A stretch of DNA of 64,000 nucleotides from Eucalyptus grandis (Eukaryota > Streptophyta > Magnoliopsida > Myrtales > Myrtaceae), in NCBI RefSeq assembly GCF_016545825.1, contig NC_052619.1, forward strand, positions 34,573,803 to 34,637,802, read 5' to 3'. Under the pieces are notes generated by a model that did no database searches, had not been told where the DNA came from, and worked only from the letters and a program-made list of their open reading frames with translations. Position 1 is the first letter of the stretch. The number at the start of each line of letters is the position of its first letter. A program made the translations under genes and the position numbers. Shown here in pieces: positions 11,042-22,834 of this stretch.

Positions 11042-11374
11042 TTAGTGTCCTTATTTGAGAACTTTCAATCTAAGAAATAGTTTCTAGGCGCCAATTGCAT
11101 CTCAATGGCATTTTGTGGTAAAAAAGGCACCATCATTCTTGAGGAACAACGGTGGGGTTAGCTTTAGCAAGGTTCTTTATTTTTCTAGATACAGGAGAGT
11201 TCCATGAAGCCCGCATGTTTAGGAATTAGAGGGACACTTATTTCTGGATTGATGGATTGGTAGGAAAGATGGAATGGCAGTGTCGTTCATTGGCATTCCT
11301 ATCGATCCCTATCCGTCCTTGGGTTGAGATAACTGCAAGGGCATATTCATGGAACTTAGAGTAGAGAAGACTAA
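11042..11374. repeat. Linker module (L), copy 1, second part
   Basis: This continues the duplicated linker ('gtgtccttatttgagaac', 'aattgcatctcaatggca', 'gagttccatgaagcccgca'). It is colinear with 15672-15856, 19862-20215 and 23427-23780, and ends at the second MITE, inserted after TAA. Confidence 0.8.
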
Positions 11375-12085
11375 GGGTGCATTTGGTAACATTTCTGTTC
11401 AAAAATTGTTCCAGAGAACAAAAATAGAAAAAACTATTTCTGTTCCGAGGAATAATTTTTTAACAGAAGAATGCGTTTGGTAAACTTGTTTCTGGAATAG
11501 AAAAAGAAAAAGAACACGTTTGGTAAACTTGTATAATTTTTTTGTTTCTTTTAATATTTTTATTTTATTTTTTCATTTTTATTTTTCTTTTTCCTTTTTC
11601 ATTTTCCCTTTTTTCTTTTTTCTTTTTCCTTCCTTTTGGCCGGTCGTCGGCCTTGGCCATGGTTGGTGACCGGTCAAGAGGGCCGTGGCCTCGCCGGATC
11701 TAGGTGACGCTCGGCCTTGCCGGGGGCCGGTGATGCTCCGGCGAGGTCGCCAGCCCTTGACGGCGTCACCGGCACTTGATGGCCGGTCGCCAACCATGGC
11801 GACCGGCCAAAGAAAAAGAACAAGAAAAGAAAAGAAAAGAAAAGAAAGAGGAGAAAATAATAGGAGAGGAAAAATTATTTCTGGAAAATGTTTCGGGAAC
11901 AAAAATAAGTTTTTTTTTTTTTTTTTGTTTCTTGTTTCGTTACAAATGTGTTCCTAGAAACAAAAAATAGATTTGGAATAAAAACGTAAACAAACGCGTT
12001 TTTATTCTTTTTCTGTTCCCCGGAAAAAAAAAAAAACATGAATTTTGTTTATGAACAGAAAAAATGAACACCAACAAACACCCCC
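11375..12085. mobile_element. PIF/Harbinger-like MITE, same family, opposite orientation
   Basis: Starts GGGTGCATTTGGTAAC, ends CAAACACCCCC, flanked by TAA at 11372-11374 and 12086-12088. The paralogous uninterrupted sites read 'aggctaagaagactagg' (about 20200) and 'gaagactaagaagacttgg' (about 23768). Its left end matches the reverse complement of the right end of the element at 10138-11041, and vice versa. It too carries a GC-rich centre (about 11636-11810) between homopurine and homopyrimidine tracts. No transposase. Confidence 0.83.
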
Positions 12086-12088
12086 TAA

Positions 12089-12850
12089 GAAGACTAGGAA
12101 AACTTCAAATCGACTTAGTCAACTACCTTGGCAAGTTTTCCATAAGTCGCGTTATTAATTAATGCAGTCTATATTCGTGCACTGAGGCTTTGAGCAGCGC
12201 AGTTTTTACGTCAACAAAAATCATTCTGGAGAAGTACTACCATTTAAAAACAAAAACAAAAAATAATAAATACTTAAGTCAGAAGATTTTGCACGCAATG
12301 GTTCGTATGAATGTAGTGAGAGGTATAAGGCATATGGAGAGGCATGACTGGCAAAATGGATAACGCTCTCGCTAGACCGCCGCGGAGACTGAACAAGCCA
12401 TCACTTTGTGTTGGAAAAGCTATAGAATCAAAAGTTGCGCGTTATAGATAAGACCGAAACCGCTTGTGATCATCTTAGATACACAGGGAAACCCACTTTC
12501 GTCGGAGTCAATCGCGAAGATCCTGCACTTTATCTAATCCCAAGTGCTCAGCCATCATTATCTTTTATATCTTGCAGACCTTAAAAGGACATAACCATGT
12601 CGTCCCCAAGATCGAACCTCATTCTCATTCTCAAGGATACACGGTCGACATTGGTTTCCCTGTTTAATCATTATAAGGAACACCACCACCACCACCATCA
12701 TCATCATAAAAACTCCGACACTTGGTCATCCAATATTTGATATTCTTACGACGATCCATGCAGCCGTAGTTCTTTTTGTCCACTCAAAGTTGTATGATCT
12801 AAGTATAGTTCATGGATGCTCTGTGATGCATGTTATTGAAGCCATGAAGT
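12089..12850 (+). pseudogene. PLAC8-like gene: duplicated promoter and exon 1, decayed
   Basis: Homologous to 23780-24550, which carries the 5' end of the intact PLAC8-like gene. The would-be start codon (12597) and the following codons align with exon 1 at 24298. A one-base deletion early in the exon shifts the frame, and TGT-CAT-TGT of the intact copy has become TGA-TAT-TCT here. The histidine-codon run is expanded (CAC/CAT tract about 12681-12709). The promoter TATAAATA of the intact gene is TATAGATA here. Exon 2 and everything downstream are missing: homology stops about 12830. This is a 5'-only duplicate, not a gene. Confidence 0.82.
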
Positions 12851-13546
12851 TGATAAACCAAATTGAGGTATGTAGACATCTATTTTTATCCTTTTCCCAT
12901 TCAAATTATGAAGGTCATTTCCCCCTCTCTAGCACTAAAAGAAATTACTGGAGTTGGGAGGAAAGAGCCACCACTGTCCTGGCTGCCCCCTAGATCCGCC
13001 CCAGATTAAACGCTCTAGGCATAACTTTAGAAGTTATTTGTGTCATTTTCATCCTTTAGCAATGACAAGACGAAATTGGTACACGAGTGACTTCATCCAG
13101 TGGATATGTGGCGATCGATCTAATTTCGATGTGATGAATAAGATTGATGCTATATCATTTAATTAAGTACTTGGAAATATGAAACAGTTGGCATCCTCTA
13201 TCACTATTATTTTCTTAAGACATAATGAATAATCTCAACAGTCCAAAAATAGACAAGGGAAGGGAAATTCATAAGCCTTTTTCGATTGCCATGGTGGTTT
13301 CTCATTCTCCTCGCCAAGCCAGACCAGCTACAACGATTTAGGATCCAGCTCCTCTTTTTGAGGGATTGTTTCTTCAGGAAAACGATAAGAGATAAAATAA
13401 GACTCCCACAAAATCCAACCTTTTATACCAAATACAAACAAGTTTTCCTTTGGCTCACCAAAAGAATTAAACAAAAAAAAAAGAAAAAAGAAAAGGAACT
13501 CTCATTCATCAATATCCACCTTGGTCGTTAATAATTCTGAGGATGC
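12851..13546. other. Unique spacer, nothing recognised
   Basis: Single-copy sequence within this window between the PLAC8 pseudogene and the next R375 block. Short open frames exist, but none resembles a known protein. Confidence 0.5.
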
Positions 13547-14830
13547 CTATTGCAATTAACTGAAAGTTCATGGAACTTGATGAACATGCAAAGGGCAAAG
13601 AAAGACTTATAAGGAGACATCAAAAATTGACTTTACGACAAAGATGTATGAGGTCCTTCAAAATTTGCATTGTTGTATTATTTGGAGTGGCGCAGTTGAT
13701 TGGAGTGTCAAGAGATTTATAAGTTAGGAATTGTAAGTCACAGGTTCAATTCTACCAACCGCATGCAAAATTCTACCAGCTGCATGCAAATTGCTTTGGT
13801 TACAACAATAAACTAATAGTTTATAGAATTAGATGAAGAGGCACAGGGCTAATAAAGACTTGCAAGGAAACGACAAATATTGACTTTGATAGTTTGTGGA
13901 ACCTGATGAAGAGACAGAGGGTTAAGAAAGTCTTACGAGGAAACAACAAAATTGACTATAAGAAAGACGTATGAAGTGTTCCACAAGTTGCATTGTACTA
14001 CGTGAAAACCGACCATTTAGAAAGAGTCCTACATTTAAGCTAATACCTAAATATCATAATTCTGCTCACGATGGAGACTACTTGTATACTTATAACAAAC
14101 GTAAATATAAAGTGCCGGTCCAATCCTCGATGCACAATCGATTGGCACATCAAGAATTTTCCAAGTTGGAAATTGAAAGTCACGTGTTCAGATTCCACCA
14201 ACTGTGTGTAAGCTATTTTGGGATTGCAATTACCTGAAAGTTCTTGGAACTTGATGACGAGGCAAAGGGCTAAGAAAAACTTAAAAGGAGATAGCACAAA
14301 TTGACTTTGCGAGAAAGACATATAAAGTAAAGATGTCTGGCTTGACTTTGCATTATACTATGCAAAAACCAACCACTTTACAAAACATAAATGGAAATTA
14401 GGAAAGATTCATATGTTCTTGCTATTGGCTAGATATTATAATTGCCTTCATGAGGGAGACAACTTGTATACGTGCAATGGGTGAAAAAGTAAAGATGCCG
14501 GTCCAATCCTCTATGCCGGCACAATTGATCGGCTCGTCTGGAGATTTCCAAGTTAAAAATTGAAAGTCACATTTTCGGACTTTACCACTTATGTGCAAAC
14601 TACTTTGGGTATTACAATAAACCGAAAGTTCACAGAACTTGATGAAGAGGCAAATGGCTAAGAAAGACTTACAAGAGAACATCAAAAATTAAATTTAGGA
14701 GAACGAGATATGAAGTCTTCCACAAATTGCATTGTAACATGTGAAAATCAACCACTTTACAAAACTTCATAGAAAATCTAGAAAGATTAAATTTTTTCAA
14801 CTACTAGCTAGATAATATATTTTCCTTCTA
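13547..14830. repeat. R375 tandem repeat block, copy 2
   Basis: About four units or part units, with 'gatgaa' hallmarks near 13577, 13832, 13907, 14254 and 14640. It contains the uninterrupted version of the site where the gag-only LTR element inserted elsewhere ('ccacaagttgcattgtacta' near 13980). One unit near 13750 carries a small internal duplication of 'ttctaccaacc/gcatgcaaa'. Confidence 0.8.
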
Positions 14831-15856
14831 TCGATCAAATACGACTTTAGCAGAATCAAATACGACTTTAGCACGATCCAAACTATTGGGTGGCTTTTAG
14901 GGGCTGTCGTACGTTTAACTCATGGTTGATAATTTTCGATTCACATTTATGTCACTTCAAATCATAGGTGACCCTCGTTTGCCATGTAATTGCGAGGAAT
15001 CAATTACTAACCTAGAGTACAAGATCAATAGGAAAACAATTCATTTTCCTTCACAACGAATATTGTAATCGTGCAAAATCACCCGCCAATCGACTACGTA
15101 CTTATGTCGAATCGATTTATATTTGCTGCAATATAAATTATTCATTTCTCTCTTCCATAAAATGCCTACAATCTTCTACTAATTAAGCTGAATTATTAAT
15201 TAACCAAATGTTATGTGCCATGTTGCTTTTGAAGTGATACTAAAGGCTCAAAATGCATAGTTTTTTTAAAGCACTTACAAGCGTTTGGCTAGCATTGTCC
15301 TTCTTATTATTCTCTCTTTGCTTTAATTGTTCCGTGACACTTTAATTCTTTCCCCTTTGCTATAACAAAAATGATATCTAACATGACTTTCACATAATAA
15401 AATATAGATTTGCGTTCTCAATTTAGTAAAACTAAGTCATCAACAAAGGGCAATTAACGAGAAAATCTCTTTGATGTGGTCTAATTCCAAATAACTCTAA
15501 ATAAGATCGAATAAAAAACATGACAAACTTAATCAAGAAAAAAAGGTCTAGTCAAGTTTCTACTCACTCCTCAAATGAGTTTTATATTTAAGTAATTATT
15601 CAAAGATTACAAAAGTTCACTTGCAATAATTAGTTCTTATTGGTTTCATTTCCTTTCTGGAAGAAAAAATCAGTGTCCTTATTTGAGAACTTTGTATATG
15701 AGAAATAGTCTCTGGTTGCCAATTGCATCTCAATGGCACTTTGTGATAAAAACTGTACCATTACTCTTAAGGGGTAACGGTGGGGTTTGCTTTAGCAAGG
15801 TTCTTTATTTTTCTAGATATACGAGAGTTCCATGAAGCCTGCATGTTTAGGAATTA
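14831..15856. repeat. Spacer and linker module (L), copy 2
   Basis: 14831-15115 is not found elsewhere in the window. From about 15120 the sequence matches the linker ('ttcctacataaaatgcc'-like start, 'atcaacaaagggcaattaac', 'gtgtccttatttgagaac'). It breaks off at about 15856, right after 'gcatgtttaggaatta', where it is joined to the middle of an R375 unit, an apparent recombination junction. Confidence 0.65.
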
Positions 15857-16003
15857 GACTCACAAGGGAACATCAAAAATTTAACTTTAGGAGAACGAGG
15901 AATGAAGTCTTCTACAAGTTGCATTATACTATGCGAAAATCAATCACTTTACAAAACTTCATAGAAAATCTTGAAAGATTATGATGTTTCAGCTACTAGC
16001 AAG
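15857..16003. repeat. R375 partial unit, left of hAT-like insertion
   Basis: Reads 'ctcacaagggaacatcaaa' through 'tttcagctactagcaag'. The unit continues at 18058 (CTAGCAAG...) on the far side of the 2-kb insertion. The copy near 21240 reads through without interruption. Confidence 0.8.
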
Positions 16004-16922
16004 TTAAGTAGCATCGATACGAACACGGACACGCGATACGCGACACGATATGACATGACACGCTGACGCGACAATTTTTAAAAATAGAAAATTTCGATAC
16101 GTTGGGACACATTATATGTTAAATAAATATTTTTATATATACATAATAATTCAAATCAAATTAATTAAATTTAAATTTATAAATAATTAATTAATTAATT
16201 TGAAAAAATCTCAAATGAATTTATGAGCCCTCCATCCCACTAAAGCCTAGGGGTGAGCATGGTCCGGGTTGGTCCGGGCCACCCCTAACCCTAGGACCAA
16301 CCATGCAGTGTCGGTCCTCAATTTTAGGACTGAGGACCGACTTATTGAGCCTGGGACAAGGACCGGACCGACCCAATGGGTTCGGTCCGGTTCAGTTCAA
16401 CCCGAGACCAATCAATAATTTATTTCGTCTTGTTTTTATACTCCCTAAAAAAGTAAACCTACAAATTCAAATTACACATCCATCCATAATGCGGCATTGT
16501 GTAACTAAACTATAAATACCAATACATATTCAACAAATTTAAGATGACACAATAATAGAAATTTCGTACCTGCTAACGCTCATCGAGATATGGGACAAGA
16601 TAGGGTCCACAATACGGCGAGCGAGATGTTGCTACTTTTGATTTTGCCAAATTGACGAACAAAGAAGACAGAATAGAAGAGAACGTACTTTGGGGAAGGA
16701 AGCCGTGAGGAGATTTACGGCATAAACTTCGCGCCATTTCGGATGTCGTGAGTCCATGACTGTGAGGAGTCCTTGGTCCTCACTATGAAGAACATACTCT
16801 GAACTGTGGAGGAGGAGACCATGAAGACATTTACGGCGTAAACTTCATGCCTTATGAAATTTGATGCCGTCTATTTGTGACTTGTGAGCTGAGGAGTCAA
16901 CAGCTTTGACATCATTTTACTT

Positions 16923-16954
<32 letters not shown>

Positions 16955-17486
16955 GAATAGACATTTTACTTAGATTTGAATATATAAAAGAATTATAAAT
17001 AATATAATATAATAATATACGTTGGTCCAGGGGTTGGACCAACCCAAACTCTCGGACCAATGACCAACCCGCATAGTGTTGGTCCTGAAATTTCAGGACC
17101 AAGGATCGACCCGGTCCCCTTGGGAACCGGACCAAGACCGGCAGGGTTGGGCTGGTCCAGGGTCGGTCCAGGGTCAACCCTAAACCACTGCTCACCCCTA
17201 CTAAAGCCACCGCGGCTTTTTAGCAATTTATTCAAACACAGGAAGCCTTTACTTCCCCTGGCCCCCAAGTCAAATCCCTCCCTTCCCCACTGCTTCCAAT
17301 TAAATTTCGCCGTCTCCCCAGACGCCTCATCATCACCACCGCCCATTTCCAATAATTCAAAAAAGCAACACTGCAAAATTTGATGATCCAACGGCCAAGA
17401 TCGAATTTGGCTCGGGCCCCATGGCCAATCATGCGCTCCCAAAAACGTGCCCCTCCCCCAAAATCAAAATAATTTAAGAATGACAA

Positions 17487-17517
<31 letters not shown>

Positions 17518-18057
17518 GAGCGAGGACGGGAGTGGGTGATGTGATTCGTCTTCTCTGCAACTGCGACGTCGACACGCACCACTTCAAACCTCCCCCCACC
17601 GCTTTTGACGTGAATAATCTCCACCACCACCATATAATCCTTCGATCATTGCTTTTCCGACTCGAGATCTCTCCCAAGTTCCCAACTTTCGTCTCATCCT
17701 GACATACCCATTTGCTCCTTTCGCTGGAATTGTAGCGCCGCCACCGCCGCGCAATAGGGCAGGTCCCATCTTCCACCTCCGCCTCCACCTCCCCCGAGCC
17801 CAGCCATCGCGGCGGGATCTCTTCCAGATAGCGGCTCGACTCACTGCTGGGTGCGACGGCAACGTGAGTCCTCCACCTCCTGCTTCTCCGCCTCCGTCAA
17901 GAACACCAAACCCCGCCCCCTCTACAGTGGCGTGTGGCTGTCGGAATTTCTTGTACAACCCCGTGTGTGTCGAAATCGCGTGTCGGATTTTTGGACACTC
18001 GTTAATCATGTGTTGGACACGACATAAAGGCTTTCAAAAAGTATCGGTACTTCTTAG
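16004..18057. mobile_element. hAT-like non-autonomous element carrying gene-like GC-rich cargo
   Basis: Inserted into an R375 unit with an 8-bp target duplication CTAGCAAG (15996-16003 and 18058-18065). The ends form imperfect inverted repeats: TTAAGTAGCATCGATAC at the left, and CTAAGAAGTACCGATAC as the reverse complement of the right end. Inside are a second, nested hAT-like element (16248-17200) and a GC-rich segment (about 17560-17960) that resembles a captured first exon: CCG/CCT/CAC-rich, followed by 'aacgtgagtcctcc', a donor-like site. No transposase is visible. An 8-bp duplication is characteristic of hAT; the superfamily call rests on that and on the ends. Confidence 0.7.
16248..17200. 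mobile_element. Nested hAT-like MITE (TAGGGGTGAGCA ends)
   Basis: Perfect 8-bp target duplication CTAAAGCC (16240-16247 and 17201-17208). The termini TAGGGGTGAGCA and its reverse complement TGCTCACCCCTA are perfect over 12 bp and match the known hAT-type start (C/T)AGGGGTG. The interior holds 'ggtccgg/ggaccgg'-rich subterminal blocks in inverted arrangement and no coding capacity. Confidence 0.85.
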
Positions 18058-18152
18058 CTAGCAAGATGTTATATTTTCGTTCACATTGGAGACAACTTAT
18101 TACACTTTCAACAATAAACATGCCAGCCCAATCCTATGGATTGATACAGTAG
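18058..18152. repeat. R375 partial unit, right of hAT-like insertion
   Basis: Continues the unit interrupted at 16003 ('cacattggagacaacttatt', 'tcaacaataaacatgcc') up to 'ggattgatacagta', where a MULE-like element is inserted. Confidence 0.75.
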
Positions 18153-18841
18153 GGGAGAAAAATACTAGAAGTGCATTAACTTGTATATGGTGCTCATTTT
18201 AGTGCCATTGTTTTTCGTGGGCTTACTTAAGTGGTACTTTAAAAAACATAATCACTTAAGTGCCAATTTCTATGTAAAGTGTTGGAAATTTGACGTGGCA
18301 ATATTTTATTAATTTCTCAATGCTATGTGACTTACTGGTGTGCCTAGTCAGTATATAAATTCTAAATGACACCATGTGGCAAGTTAAAAAATGATCACTT
18401 CAATACTAATCGTTATAATTTTTTTTTATCATTTTATTGTTAATTATTATTAAAAAGTAATCACTTCAATACCAATCTTAATATAAAAGTGATCACTTCA
18501 GTGCAAAAAAAAAACCCCAAAACGACGTTGTATAGCAAGTTAGGTGATCACTTTAGTGCCAATCACTGTAAAAAGAATGATCTCTTCAGTGGTAATCGTT
18601 GTTAAAAAGTGATCACTATAATGCCAATCTTAATGAAAAAGTAATCACTTCAATGCCAAATAATGTCACCTCGGATAAAATTTTTAATTATAAAAGTTAC
18701 ATAGTTTCTCTAGTTGAAATTTTTCACGAAAGGATTTTGAGTGATCGTTTTTTTCAATTTTGGCACTTAAGTAAGCCAACGAAAAGTTGTGACACTAAAG
18801 TGAACGTCGTATACAGGTTAAGGCACTTCTTGTGTCCTTCT
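18153..18841. mobile_element. MULE-like element with long inverted repeats
   Basis: The left arm (GGGGAGAAAAATACTAG, AAGTGCATTAACTTGTAT...) and the reverse complement of the right arm (AGAGAAGGACACAAGAAGTG, CCTTAACCTGTATACG...) pair over roughly 90 bp. Flanks 'gatacagta' and 'gatataatt' look like a diverged 9-bp duplication of the 'gatacaatt' found in the paralogous R375 unit, which points to a Mutator-like element. The interior is built of short repeats containing 'gatcacttcaatgcc'. A truncated relative lies at 21336-21835. Confidence 0.65.
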
Positions 18842-20259
18842 CTAGATATAATTGGTTGGGGGTCAGTAGATTTCCAAGTCAGAAACTGAAAGTTACAAAT
18901 TGATATTTCACCTACCGCATGAAATTGCTTTGAGTTTGGGTCTCCTGTACAAGTAAAAATACTCAAAATTAATCAATTCAAGGGTTGATAAATTGTTCTG
19001 ACAGGCCTTCAGTTAGACAGTCTCCTTGCTCTTGTCCACCTGGATTATCAAAAAAAAAAAAAAAAAAAATTGTTGGCCTTGGAAAAAGTATATGTAATCC
19101 CTATTTGTGATTTGTTTAAGTTTATTTTTGGGAAAAAGCTTGGGAGAGCAACGGTATAGTCTTGACCCCTTATTTCTCTCCAGTTTCCTTGGAAAAGGAT
19201 GGGACTTTGAGTGGAATTTGTTCAATTTTTTATTTATTCAGAATTAAAATTTTCCTTTCAAATTTGCTACATGGACTTGAAGTTGTCTCATTTAAAATAT
19301 ATTTTATATCAATATTAAGAACAAAATTAATCATTTCTCTATTCCATATAATACCTGCAATTTTCCATTAATTAAGGTAAATTATTAATTAACCAAATGC
19401 TCTGTACCATGTTGCTTTTGAAGTGATACTAAATGTTCGAAATGCACCGTTAGTTTAAAGCACTGACAACCGTTAGGCTAGCATTGTCCTTCTTATTATT
19501 CTTTCTTTGCTTTACTGGTTTAATGACACTTTACTGTTTTCCCCTTTGTTACATCAAAAATGATATCTAACATGAGTTCACACAATAGAATACAAATTTG
19601 CATTCTCAATTCGGTAAAATTAGGCATCAACAAATGGCAATTAACGAGAGAATCACTTTGATGTGGTCTAATTCTATATAACTCTAAATAGGACAAAATA
19701 AAAAAACATGACAAACTTAGTCAAGAAAAAAGGTCAAGTAAAGTTTCTACCCACTCCCTAAGTGAGTTTTATATTTAAGTAATTATTAAAAGATAAAAAA
19801 AAGTTCACCTGCAATAATTAGTTCTTACTGGTTTCATTTCCTTTCTGGAAGAAAGAATTAGTGTCCTTATTTGAGAACTTTAAATCTGAGAAATAGTTTC
19901 TAGCCGCCAATTGCATCGCAATGGCACTTTGTGGTAAAAAAGGCACCATTATTCTTAATGAGTAACGGTGGGGTTAGCTTTAGCAAGGTTGTTTATTTTT
20001 CTAGATACAGGAGAGTTCCATGAAGCACGCATGTTTAGGAATTAGGGGGACGCTTATTTCTAGATTGATGGATTGGTAGGAACGATGGAATGGGCAGTGT
20101 CGTCCATTGGCATTCCTATCGATCCCTATCCATCCTTGGGTTGAGTTGCCAGAGGGTTGAGACGACTGCAAGGGCATGTTGATGGAATTGAGAGTATAGA
20201 AGGCTAAGAAGACTAGGAAAACGCCAAATCGATTCAGTCAATTAACACTGCTCTGATTA
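18842..20259. repeat. R375 tail plus linker module (L), copy 3
   Basis: 18842-18960 finishes an R375 unit ('gtagatttccaagtcag'). Linker follows from about 18990 to 20215, the best full-length match to copy 1 and free of both MITEs. At about 20215-20250 it enters the start of the PLAC8-upstream homology ('aacgccaaatcgattcagtc') and is then joined directly to another R375 block. The PLAC8 part is therefore missing from this copy. Confidence 0.7.
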
Positions 20260-21335
20260 CTGCTATAAGCCGATGGTTCATGGAATTTGATGAAGAGGCA
20301 CAGGGCTAAGAAAGACTCGCAAGGAAACAACATAAATTGACTTTGATAGTTTGTGGAACATGATGAAGAGATAAAGGGCTAAGAAAGACTTACAAGAACA
20401 CAACAAAAATTGAAGACGTATGAGGTCTTCCACAAGTTGCAATGTACTAAATGAAAACCGACCATTTGGAAAGAGTCCTACATTCAAGCTACTAACTAAA
20501 TATCATAATTCTGTTCACGATGGGGACTACTTGTACACTTATAACTAATGTAAATATAGAGATGCCGGGCCAATCCTCGATGCACAATCGATTGGCACAT
20601 CAGGAAATTCCCAAGTTAGAAATTCAAAGTCACCTGTTCAGATTCCACCAACTATGTGTGAGCTATTTTGGGGATTGCAATTAACTGGAAGTTCTTGGAA
20701 CTTGATGAAGAGGCAAATGGTTAAGAAAAACTTAAAAGGAGACAGCACAAATTTACTTTATGAGAACGACATATGAAGTCTTCCACAAGTTGCATTGTAC
20801 TATGCAAAAACTAACCACTTTACAAACCGTAAATGGAAATTTGGAAAGATTCATATGTTCTAGCTATTGGCTAGATATTATAATTGCCTTCATGAGGGAC
20901 ACAGCTTGTATATGTGCAATGGGTGAAAAAGTCAAGATGCCGGGCCAATCCTTTATATCGGCACAATTGATTGGCTCGTTGGGAGATTTCCAAATTAAAA
21001 ATTGAAAGTCACATGTTCACATTTTACCATTTATATGCAACTTTGGGTGTTACAATAAATTGAAAGTTCATGGAACTTGATGAAGAGGCAAATGGCTAAG
21101 AAAGACTCACAAGGGAACATCAAAATTGACTTTAGGAGAACGAGGTATGAAGTCTTCTACAAGTTGCATTATACTATGTGAATATCAACCTTTTTACAAA
21201 ACTTCATAGAAAATCTAGAAAGATTATGATGTTTCGGCTACTAGCAAGATACCATATTTTCCTTCACATTGGAGACAACTTATTACACTTTCAACAATAA
21301 ACATGGCGGCCCATCCTATGGATTAATACAATTGG
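20260..21335. repeat. R375 tandem repeat block, copy 4
   Basis: Units begin near 20277, 20352 (a 75-bp stub), 20690 and 21063. The stub-then-full pattern also occurs in copy 5 (21887, 21963, 22303, 22681), so these two blocks are duplicates of one another. Confidence 0.8.
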
Positions 21336-21839
21336 AGAGAAAAACACTAGAAGTGCATTAATTTGTGTATGGCGCTCACTTTAGTGCCACAATTTTTCGT
21401 CAGCTCACTTAAGTGCTACTTTAAAAAACATGATCACTTAAGTGCCAACTTTGGCTTAAGTCACTGAAAATTTGACGTGGCAATATTTTATTAATTTCTT
21501 AATGCTATGTGACTTGCTAGCGAGCCTAGTCAGCATATAATCTCTAAACAACACCATGTGGCAAGTTAAAAAAATGATCACTTCAATACCAGTCGTTATA
21601 AAAAAAAATGATCACTTCAGTGTTGATTGTTATTAAAAAGTAATTACTTCAGTGCCAACCTTAATGAAAAAGTGATTACTTCAGTGCCAAAAAATCTTTA
21701 AATGACATCATATAGCAAGTTAGGTGATCACTTTAGTCCCAATCATTACAAAAAGAATGATCACTTCAATGCCGATTGTTGTTAAAAAGTGATCACCACA
21801 ATGCCAATCTTAATGAAAAAGTAATCACTTCAGAGTCAA
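21336..21839. mobile_element. MULE-like element, right end truncated
   Basis: The left end GGAGAGAAAAACACTAG and the interior repeats ('gatcacttcagtgcc') match 18153-18841, and the insertion lies after the same 'atacaatt' position of the R375 unit. The element therefore predates the duplication. The right inverted repeat is missing; sequence changes abruptly at about 21838 to 'caatttggtcaattaac'. Confidence 0.6.
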
Positions 21840-22834
21840 ATCAATTTGGTCAATTAACACTCCTCTGATTACTACTATAAGTTGATAGTTCGTGGAATTT
21901 GATGAGGAGGCACAGGGCTAAGAACGACTCGCAAGGAAACAACATAAATTAACTTTGATAGTTTGTGGAACATGATGAAGAGACAAAGGGCTAAGAAAGA
22001 CTTACAAGGAAACAACAAAAAGTGACGACGTATGAAATCTTCCACAAGTTGCAATGTATTAAGTGAAAACCAACCATTTGGAAAGAGTCCTACATTCAAG
22101 CTACTAACTAAATATATAATTATGTTCACGATGGAGACTACTTGTACCCTTACAACAAATGTAAATATAAAGATGCCGGGCCAATCCTTGATGCACAATC
22201 GATTGGCACATCAAGAAATTTCCAAGTTGGAAATTCAAAGTCACATGTTCAGATTCCACCAACTATGTGAAAGCTATTTTCGGGATTACAATTAACTGAA
22301 AGTTCTTGGAACTTGATGAAGAGGCAAACAACTAAGAAAAATTCAAAAGGAGACAACACAAATTGACTTTATGAGAATGACATATAAAGTCTTCCACAAG
22401 TTGCATTGTACCATGCGAAAACCAACCACTTTACAAAATATAAATGGAAATTCGGAAAGATTCATATGTTCTAGCTATTGGCTAGATATTATAATTGCCT
22501 TCATGAGGGAGACAACTTGTATACGTACAATAGGTGAGAAAGTAAAGATGCTGGTCCAATCCTTTATATCGACACAATTGATCGACTCGTTAGGAGATTT
22601 CCAAGTTAAAAATTGAAAGTCACATGTTCACATTTTACCATTTACATGCAAATTACTTTGGGTGTTACAATAAACTGAAAGTTCATGGAACTTGATGAAG
22701 AGGCAAATGGCAAAGAAAGACTCACAAGGGAACAACAAAATTTGACTTTAGGAGAACGAGGTATGAAATCTTCTACCAGTTGCATTATACTATGCGAAAA
22801 TCAACTACTTTACAAAACTTCATAGAATGCAAAA
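21840..22834. repeat. R375 tandem repeat block, copy 5
   Basis: Same unit arrangement as copy 4 (stub unit, then two full units). It ends at about 22834, where 'actatgcg' is joined to 'tggacttgaagttgcctc', i.e. into the middle of the linker module. Confidence 0.78.

Noticed and set aside
17232..18009. Overlapping frames on both strands in the hAT-like cargo
   Set aside because: GC-rich composition opens several frames at once; none matches a family, so only the capture hypothesis is kept.
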